Shown: one piece after another, positions 58,179-64,000 of the stretch
Layout of the letters: the number at the start of each line of letters is the position of its first letter
How positions within the stretch are numbered: the stretch's first letter is position 1
DNA from: Mesorhizobium australicum WSM2073
Lineage (GTDB): Bacteria > Pseudomonadota > Alphaproteobacteria > Rhizobiales > Rhizobiaceae
Assembly (NCBI RefSeq): GCF_000230995.2
Contig: NC_019973.1
Span: 3,610,001-3,674,000 of the forward strand
Reading direction: 5' to 3'
Length of the DNA: 64,000 bases
Program-made: the position numbers and the translations under genes
Notes under the pieces: generated by a model
Seen by the model: the letters and a program-made list of their open reading frames with translations, nothing else
Database searches by the model: none
What the model was told of the DNA's origin: nothing

Positions 58179-58773
58179 AATAGACCGGTGGCGACACCAC
58201 CCAGATGACAACCGCCGGTTCGCTGCCTGGATTGCGCCAGCGGTAAGGCTTGCCTTCGAAGCGGAAGGAGTCGCCTTCGCCAAGCCGGTGCCAGACGCCC
58301 GCAATCTCGATGTCGAACTGCCCGGACGCGATGTATCCGGCCTCCTCGGTCGGCCGGCGGGCCTCGTTCTTCAACTCCGCGCCCGGCGCGAAGACAGACC
58401 GCACCATTTCGAAGGTACCACCGAGGTCCGGTGACAGAAGCTCCTCCACGAGGCCGGATTCGCTGGTGCCAAGCGTGCGGCGCTTGCCGGCGCGTACCAC
58501 GACGCCGCGCTCGCTTTCCACGGGCACGTCATGGCTGAAGAAGAGGCTGATCGGCACGCCGAACAACTCGGCGAAGGCCCTGAGATCGCTGAGCGACGGC
58601 GTCGACAGACCGCGCTCGACCTGGCTGACCCAGCCGACCGAACGGCCCAGCTTCAGCGCGATCTCGGCCAGCGTAAGCCCGCGCACCCGGCGCAACGCCC
58701 TGATGTCGCCGGCCAGCACTCGTTCGCCAGGTCCCTGCAATGTTCGTGCGGTAGGGGAGGCCAAATCGCTCAC
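58177..58773 (-). CDS. XRE-family regulator with C-terminal cupin domain
   Basis: 198 aa: helix-turn-helix at residues about 22-75 (IRALRRVRGLTLAEIALKLG, then SVGWVSQVERGLSTPSLSDL) and a cupin_2 sensor domain at about 120-195. Regulators of this build control polyamine, betaine and sarcosine-type catabolic operons. The start is GTG at 58773. It heads the minus-strand catabolic operon and faces the nitroreductase gene over an operator-rich spacer. Confidence 0.92.
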   Translation of the reverse strand: MSDLASPTARTLQGPGERVLAGDIRALRRVRGLTLAEIALKLGRSVGWVSQVERGLSTPSLSDLRAFAELFGVPISLFFSHDVPVESERGVVVRAGKRRTLGTSESGLVEELLSPDLGGTFEMVRSVFAPGAELKNEARRPTEEAGYIASGQFDIEIAGVWHRLGEGDSFRFEGKPYRWRNPGSEPAVVIWVVSPPVY

Positions 58774-58822
58774 TTCATGAAAATTTTCAGGCGAATTTCA
58801 TGAGAAATGAAGCTCATGAAAA
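58774..58822. promoter_or_regulatory. Cluster of TCATGA operator-like repeats
   Basis: In an unusually AT-rich stretch between the divergent regulator and nitroreductase genes, the palindromic hexamer TCATGA occurs three times (58775-58780, 58798-58803, 58814-58819), each embedded in a longer dyad such as TTCATGAA or TTTCATGAGAAA. This is the expected place for autoregulatory sites of the XRE-cupin protein. Confidence 0.6.
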
Positions 58823-58944
58823 AATCAAGTAGATTTTCACCAATGCTCAAGATTTGCTTGCAGGATTTTGACGGTTCATGCAAAGCCTCCGCCGCGAGCG
58901 GCGAGTGGGGACGTCCGATCGAGAACACGGCTAAGGGACGGCCC

Positions 58945-59649
58945 ATGCTGGAAAAGAAGGCTCGAATCGCGGTTGACGCCGAAATCGTCGACGATGCGAT
59001 CATGTCGCGCCGTTCGGTGCGCGCATTTCTGCCCGACATGATCGACGACGAGACGATCCGTGACATACTGACTGTTGCGGCGCGCGCTCCTTCCGGCACC
59101 AACATGCAGCCGTGGCGCGTCTACGTTACCAAGGGCGGGAGCAAGCAGCGGATCACGGATGCCATCATGAATTCCGGCATCCGCGCGGAAAAAGCCGACT
59201 GGGACGAATATCGCTATTATCCCACCCAGTTCTTCGAGCCTTATCTCACCCGCCGCCGGGCCAACGGGTTCGGCCTCTATGGCGCGCTCGGCATAGGCCG
59301 TAGGGAAGTCGACAAGATGCGCGCCCAGCACGACCGCAACTTCGTTTTTTTCGACGCTCCGGTCGGCATGATCTTCACCATCGACCGCCGGCTCAACCAG
59401 GGTTCGTGGATCGATTACGGCATGTTCCTGCAAAACATCATGGTCGCGGCGCGGGGCAGGGGTCTGCATACCTGTCCGCAAGCGGCCTTCGCGCCCTATC
59501 ACCGGCAGATCCGGCCGGTGCTCGGCATTCCCGACGAGGAGATCGTCGTCTGCGGCATGGCGCTCGGCTATGAAGACACTTCCAAGCCCGAGAACGCCTT
59601 CCGCACAGAACGTGAGCCGCTCGAGGAATGGGTGACGTTCAGCGAATAG
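58945..59649 (+). CDS. Nitroreductase family protein
   Basis: FMN-dependent NAD(P)H oxidoreductase, 234 aa from the ATG at 58945, which has an AAGGGACGG site. Residues SRRSVRAFLPDMI and APSGTNMQPWRVYV form the FMN-binding part; the family also includes dehalogenases and flavin-destructing enzymes, so the substrate is open. The in-frame ATG at 58807 would place the start inside the operator region and is disfavoured. Divergent from the XRE-cupin regulator. Confidence 0.88.
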   Translation: MLEKKARIAVDAEIVDDAIMSRRSVRAFLPDMIDDETIRDILTVAARAPSGTNMQPWRVYVTKGGSKQRITDAIMNSGIRAEKADWDEYRYYPTQFFEPYLTRRRANGFGLYGALGIGRREVDKMRAQHDRNFVFFDAPVGMIFTIDRRLNQGSWIDYGMFLQNIMVAARGRGLHTCPQAAFAPYHRQIRPVLGIPDEEIVVCGMALGYEDTSKPENAFRTEREPLEEWVTFSE

Positions 59650-59670
59650 GCTCCCGTCCGGCGCTGGCCG

Positions 59671-61113
59671 CTATTCCGTATTCATGTGCGCGCCGTGGCC
59701 ACTGACATGGGCGCCGTCCTGCGGCGTCAGCTTGAGATAGGCGGATAGCGCGCAGAGCGTGATGACGCCTTCGATCACGAACAGGATCCGGAAGTCGCTG
59801 GCAACGGCCGGCCCGCCGCCGGCGAGAAACGACAGCATCGCAGCCGCCAGCCCGACGCTGATGGCGACCGCCAGTTGCCACAGGATATAATAGAGCGCGC
59901 TGAAGCGGGCTAGCTGTTCGGGCGCGATGTCGGAATAGGCGAGGTTGCCGGTTGAGGCCCATTGCACCGAGCGGAAGACGCCGAAGACGAAGATATAGGT
60001 GAGCGTGATCCAGACCGGGGTCGTTGCCTGCACCAAGGCGAAGCCCGCGACCATGGCTGCAACGACGGGCGTGTTGAAGACCAGCACGCGGCGAAAACCG
60101 AAACGGTTGAGGAGGCGTGGCATGAAGATACGCATACCCACCGAACCGACCGCCGCCACGAAGGTCAGCGATCCCGCCTGCACCGCGCTCATGCCGAAGC
60201 CGAGCTGGAACATCAGCGGCAGCAGGAAGACGACGGAGCTGAGACCGATCGTGTCAAGGCCGCCGCCGGTAAGAAACGAGATGCGGAAGGTGCGGATGCG
60301 CAGGAGCTTGAGATCGAGCAGCGGATTGCGCACGCGAAGGCAGTAGAAGGAGGCGGTCGTCAGGATGATGAGCGCCAGCGCAAGCTCGACCGCGATCATG
60401 CCGCCGGCGGCGTCCTTCGCCGCCAGCGAGTCCATGCCAAAGACCAGCAGGACCATGCCGCTGCCGACCAGCAAAAAGCCTGGAAAATCGAACCGCGTGC
60501 GCACCGGCTTGGTCATTGTCGGGAACAGAGAGGCGGCAAGGATTGCGGCCGCGAGCGCGAACGGCACGTTGATGAAGAAGATCCAGCGCCAGGAGATGTA
60601 GGTGGTCAGCGCGCCGCCGACGAGCGGACCGACCAGCGGTCCGGACTGGCCGGCCAGCGAGATGTACATGTTGATCTTCAAGGTCCGGCTGCGCGGGAAG
60701 GTCGACAGGATGACGACCTGGCCGAGCGTTCCCATCAGCGCGCCGCCGAAGCCCTGCAGCGCGCGGGCGCTAACCAGCATCCAGAGGTCGTTCGAGAGCC
60801 CGCACATGGCCGAAGAAGCGGCAAACACCAGCAAGGCAAAGCAATAGACGTTGCGCAGGCCGAAACGGTCGGCCGCCCAGCCGCCGAGCGGCATCGAGAT
60901 GATCAGGCTGGCGACGTAGACGGTGATCAGCAGGCCGAGCTGGCTTGGCGGACGGCCAAGGCTTTCGCTGATGCCCGGCAGCGCCGTCACCACGACATTC
61001 TGGTCGAGGCTGGTCATGAACACGCCGCAGGCGACCGTCAGCGGCAGCAGGAGCACGGCTCTGGCCGGCACATCGGCGCGATCGGTAGCGCCGGTGGATA
61101 GTTCAGCGGTCAT
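59671..61113 (-). CDS. MFS transporter, DHA2 (14-helix) drug/proton antiporter type
   Basis: 480 aa with about 14 hydrophobic helices. The first helix holds FMTSLDQNVVVTALPGI, matching motif D1 of the drug exporters, and motif A is GWAADRFGLRN; SGPLVGPLVGGAL is a motif C-like stretch. Likely an efflux pump, substrate unknown. Convergent with the nitroreductase gene. Confidence 0.9.
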   Translation of the reverse strand: MTAELSTGATDRADVPARAVLLLPLTVACGVFMTSLDQNVVVTALPGISESLGRPPSQLGLLITVYVASLIISMPLGGWAADRFGLRNVYCFALLVFAASSAMCGLSNDLWMLVSARALQGFGGALMGTLGQVVILSTFPRSRTLKINMYISLAGQSGPLVGPLVGGALTTYISWRWIFFINVPFALAAAILAASLFPTMTKPVRTRFDFPGFLLVGSGMVLLVFGMDSLAAKDAAGGMIAVELALALIILTTASFYCLRVRNPLLDLKLLRIRTFRISFLTGGGLDTIGLSSVVFLLPLMFQLGFGMSAVQAGSLTFVAAVGSVGMRIFMPRLLNRFGFRRVLVFNTPVVAAMVAGFALVQATTPVWITLTYIFVFGVFRSVQWASTGNLAYSDIAPEQLARFSALYYILWQLAVAISVGLAAAMLSFLAGGGPAVASDFRILFVIEGVITLCALSAYLKLTPQDGAHVSGHGAHMNTE

Positions 61114-61273
61114 GGGGATGTTCGAACCAAATATGCCGACTCTAAACCGGGATTTTCACCCCTCGGGCCGGTTGGACGACCACGTTTTCCACCTTGGGCG
61201 CCTTCGGCAGGATTCTCTAGCGGCAGAACCAGCCGGCATTGAGGCCAGAGGCCGCGGCTCTAAGACCGCATGC

Positions 61274-61861
61274 CTACTGCACCTCGTAACCGACTTCCTC
61301 GCTGGCGTGGCAGAGCGCCTTCCAGAACGAGCGCGCGAAGGAGCGAAAGACATAGATGTCGAACTGGTCGGTGCCGGTGCGCTGGATCTGGGCGAAGACA
61401 TCGTGATGCGTTGTCGAGCGGCCGGCGCCGACCGGAAAGGCAAGCAGGCCGAAGTCGATGGCGAAGAATTTCGACAGCACCCATTCGGCTTTCGGCCCGG
61501 CAATGCGGATCGCGGTGCGGCCATGCGACAGGTCCGTCACCGTGCCGATGGCCGGCGTCACCGCCTTGGTCAATGCCAGGGCCAGTCCTTCGGCTTCATC
61601 GGTCACCGTGAATTTTCCCGGCGCGAAGCCGAATACCGCTTTCACGCCGTCGCTCGAGCCGCCGCCTGCGCCATCGGGCAGAGCAAGCCCGGTGACGGTG
61701 CGGATGGCCTCCATCAGTTTCTTCTCCTCGCCTGGCCATGCCGCGAGTTGCACGATCGAGCCCGGCCTGGTTTCGGTGAGCAGGATCTCGACGCCATGTT
61801 CGAAATTGCCGTGCGAGCCGACATGGAACTCCGGCTCGAGGGGCGATTGACGCTCAGCCAT
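61274..61861 (-). CDS. soxG: Sarcosine oxidase gamma subunit
   Basis: 195 aa subunit of heterotetrameric sarcosine oxidase, which converts sarcosine to glycine, H2O2 and methylene-tetrahydrofolate or formaldehyde. Typical segments are MAERQSPLEPEFHVGSHG at the start and FDIYVFRSFARSFWKALCHA near the end. The ATG overlaps the soxA stop by eight bases. Last gene of the soxBDAG order, read on minus. Confidence 0.9.
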   Translation of the reverse strand: MAERQSPLEPEFHVGSHGNFEHGVEILLTETRPGSIVQLAAWPGEEKKLMEAIRTVTGLALPDGAGGGSSDGVKAVFGFAPGKFTVTDEAEGLALALTKAVTPAIGTVTDLSHGRTAIRIAGPKAEWVLSKFFAIDFGLLAFPVGAGRSTTHHDVFAQIQRTGTDQFDIYVFRSFARSFWKALCHASEEVGYEVQ

Positions 61862-64000
61862 GCATGCGGGTCCCTTCCGGATCGTAGAAGTGGTTGGAGA
61901 CGATCTCCACGGGCCCGAAGCGGTTGCGCAAGGGATCGGAGACATGCGCACGCGTGCCGTGCCTGGCCTTGCCGCCCTTGACCAGCGCCAGCGCGATATG
62001 CTTGCCGAGCGCCGGCGAATAGCAGCAGGCGGTGATGTGCCCGATCGAGCCGTGCGGATTGGCTTCGTCGACGTCCTCGACAATGTGCGCGCCGCCATTG
62101 AGCGGCCGGTTGTCGAGCGCGATCAGGCCGACCAGTTCCAGCCGCTCGGACGCGACGAGACCTTCCCGATCCATCATCGCGGAGCCGATGAACGGCTTCT
62201 TCTTCGACAGCATCCAGTCGAGATGCAGGTCGCGCGCCGTGGTGCGGCCATCAATCTCGGCGCCGGTGACATGGCCTTTCTCGATGCGCATCGTGCCCAG
62301 CGCCTCGAGGCCGTAGGTAACCAGCCCGAACGGCTTACCGGCCTCGACCAGTGCTTCCCAGACATGGGTGCCATGGCCGGCGCCGGAATAGACTTCGAAG
62401 GCCATTTCGCCGGAGAAGGAAAGCCGGCAAATCATCACCGGAACGCCTGCGATCTCTCCGTGCACGATGCCCATGAAGGGCAAGGTGGCGTTGTCCACGG
62501 CAGTGCCGGTGACGCAGGCTGCCAAAATCTGCCGCGCTTTCGGGCCGCCGATGGCGGCTCCCGCCCATTCGTCGGTCACCGAGGTGACGTGGACCTTGAG
62601 TTCCGGCCAGATCACGTCGAGGAAATATTCCAGATGCTGCATCACCTTGCCAGCATTGGCCGTGGTGGTGGTCATCAGGAAATCCTGTTCGCCCAGGCGC
62701 CATGTGGTGCCGTCGTCGAAGGCAAAGCCGTCCTCGCGCAGCATCAGCCCGTAGCGCGCCTTGCCGACGGCGAGCGTCGAAAACATGTTGGTGTAGACAC
62801 GGTCGAGGAATGCCGCGGCGTCGGGACCCTGTACCGCGATCTTGCCCAGCGTCGAGACATCGACGATGCCCGCGCTTTCGCGCGTCGCCTTGGCTTCGCG
62901 CACATAGGCCTGTTCGACGGTTTCGCCCGAAAGCCCGTAGATCATCGGCCGGTACCAGAGGCCGGCGGAGTACATGGTCGCGCCATTGTCGACATGCCAG
63001 TCATGCATCGGGGTCAGCCGCTCGGGCTTGAGATCGCCGAAGCGCTCCGCTGCCAGCGAGCCGATCGACACCGGCGCGAAAGGTGGCCGGAAACGGGTGG
63101 TGCCGACTTCCGGGATCGGTTTGCCGAGCGCTTCCGCCATGATGGCGAGGCCGGGAACGTTGGAGCTCTTGCCCTGGTCGGTGGCCATGCCGAGTGTGGT
63201 GTAGCGCTTCAGGTGCTCGACAGAGACGAAGCCTTCGCGATGCGCCAGGCGGACATCTTCCGCCGTGACGTCGTGCTGGAAGTCGACGAAGCTCTTGCCG
63301 CTGCCCTTGATTTCGAACACAGGCGCGGGATCTGGATCTCCGGGAGCTGCCTCGACAGTGGGCAGCGCCGCCGGCGTGGCGGTGCCGCCACTCGCGGCAA
63401 GGCCTGCGGCGCGCCCCTCGGCGATTGCCTCTCCCGTCGAAAAGCTGCCGGTGAACGCGCCGGCGCCGATCCAGCCTTGCGTCGGCTTGGGCGGCAGGAA
63501 GGCCTGCCGGGCCGCGTTCCATTCAGCCTTGGCGCCGGCCTGGCTGGCCAGATGGATGGTCGGCGACCAGCCGCCGGACATCAGCAGGCAATCGGCATGG
63601 ATGCTGCGCGCATCACCGCTCAGCGTACCCGCGACCATGTCGAAGCGCTGAACCTTGAGGCCGGACAAGGCTTTGCCGCCTTCCGTGGCGACCACCGCAT
63701 GGCCGGAAAGCAGTTCCGCCTCGGCTTCGCCGGCCAGGGCGCTCACCTCGGCGGATGGTTGCGGGCGCACGTCGATGATGGCAACGACCGCCGCACCGGC
63801 CTGCTTCAGCGCCAGCGCCGAGCGGTAGGCGCTGTCATTGTTGGTGAACAGCACGACCCGTTGGCCCGGCAGCACGCCGAATTCGTTGGCGTAGCGCTCC
63901 GCCGCATGCGCCAACATCACGCCGGGCCGGTCATTGCCGGGAAACACCAGCGGCCTTTCGAAGGCGCCGGTGGCCAGCACGACGGATCCGGCGCGGATCG
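61854..64000 (-). CDS. soxA: Sarcosine oxidase alpha subunit (5' part outside window)
   Basis: The frame is open to the right edge, so about 715 C-terminal codons of a subunit normally near 990 aa are present. Visible parts: the end of the NAD/FAD-binding domain (VVLATGAFERPLVFPGNDRP, then LLMSGGWSPTIHLASQAGA), the linker VEHLKRYTTLGMATDQGKSS, and the folate-binding GcvT-like domain to the C terminus. soxB and soxD are expected beyond position 64000. Confidence 0.93.
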   Translation of the reverse strand, partial: IRAGSVVLATGAFERPLVFPGNDRPGVMLAHAAERYANEFGVLPGQRVVLFTNNDSAYRSALALKQAGAAVVAIIDVRPQPSAEVSALAGEAEAELLSGHAVVATEGGKALSGLKVQRFDMVAGTLSGDARSIHADCLLMSGGWSPTIHLASQAGAKAEWNAARQAFLPPKPTQGWIGAGAFTGSFSTGEAIAEGRAAGLAASGGTATPAALPTVEAAPGDPDPAPVFEIKGSGKSFVDFQHDVTAEDVRLAHREGFVSVEHLKRYTTLGMATDQGKSSNVPGLAIMAEALGKPIPEVGTTRFRPPFAPVSIGSLAAERFGDLKPERLTPMHDWHVDNGATMYSAGLWYRPMIYGLSGETVEQAYVREAKATRESAGIVDVSTLGKIAVQGPDAAAFLDRVYTNMFSTLAVGKARYGLMLREDGFAFDDGTTWRLGEQDFLMTTTTANAGKVMQHLEYFLDVIWPELKVHVTSVTDEWAGAAIGGPKARQILAACVTGTAVDNATLPFMGIVHGEIAGVPVMICRLSFSGEMAFEVYSGAGHGTHVWEALVEAGKPFGLVTYGLEALGTMRIEKGHVTGAEIDGRTTARDLHLDWMLSKKKPFIGSAMMDREGLVASERLELVGLIALDNRPLNGGAHIVEDVDEANPHGSIGHITACCYSPALGKHIALALVKGGKARHGTRAHVSDPLRNRFGPVEIVSNHFYDPEGTRMHG

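Noticed and set aside
55701..58208. 835-codon open frame on + opposite the DMGDH-like gene
   Set aside because: Mirror of codon bias in a long GC-rich gene; no motif, no ribosome site. The same applies to 51619-53598.

Overview
The window is GC-rich, densely packed bacterial chromosome of an alphaproteobacterium of the order Hyphomicrobiales (Rhizobiales), most like Mesorhizobium and relatives. This placement is inferred from: the split nuoC/nuoD complex I cluster with extra helix-hairpin-helix gene between nuoF and nuoG; the short (about 440 aa) prolyl-tRNA synthetase; aerobic-type cobalamin genes behind a B12 riboswitch; serine-cycle enzymes; and dispersed rhizobial intergenic palindromes. 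No transposase, phage gene or CRISPR array was seen.

Layout. 1-15035: a respiratory complex I operon, nuoB (5' end cut by the window) to nuoN, all on +, interrupted only by a hairpin-rich 236 bp gap between nuoI and nuoJ. 15040-25945: housekeeping genes: birA, RNase J, a metallo-beta-lactamase-fold hydrolase, methylmalonyl-CoA epimerase, a DUF1467 protein, proS-lolC-lolD, a 28-codon membrane microprotein behind a LexA-type box, an M50-like metalloprotease and lipB. 26065-26149: tRNA-Leu(GAG). 26339-31416 (minus): a serine-cycle block sgaA-mcl-mtkA-mtkB preceded by a NarL/LuxR-type regulator with a degenerate receiver domain. 31803-37870: mgtE, a MerR regulator, an isoprenylcysteine methyltransferase-like gene with a DUF1624 acyltransferase-like gene, an MFS transporter and a Rieske oxygenase of the quaternary-ammonium type.

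38015-42893: cobalamin block: riboswitch, cbtB, cbtA, cobU/cobP, cobO, then cobD and cobC diverging from overlapping start codons, then a small tyrosine-phosphatase-like gene. 42894-50956: a poorly characterised catabolic locus with divergent halves: creatininase-family amidohydrolase and Rid protein on minus; on plus a THI5/NMT1-type ABC importer, a cytosine-deaminase-family amidohydrolase, a GlcD-like FAD oxidase and two tandem flavodoxin-fold reductases. 51115-58773 (minus): an XRE-cupin regulator followed by two dimethylglycine-dehydrogenase-like flavoproteins, a homocysteine S-methyltransferase and a PLP aminotransferase, three of whose junctions are 4 bp overlaps. 58945-61113: nitroreductase and a DHA2-type exporter. 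61274-64000 (minus): soxG and most of soxA of heterotetrameric sarcosine oxidase, running off the window.

How it fits together (inference). A large part of the right half handles N-methylated compounds: Rieske quaternary-ammonium oxygenase, betaine/DMG-type methyltransferase and dehydrogenases, sarcosine oxidase. These steps yield formaldehyde, methylene-tetrahydrofolate and glycine/serine, which the serine-glyoxylate aminotransferase, malate-CoA ligase and malyl-CoA lyase could channel into central metabolism. The two most novel items are the SOS-box-driven 28-aa membrane protein (about 23.7 kb) and the amidohydrolase/oxidase/reductase locus at 43-51 kb.
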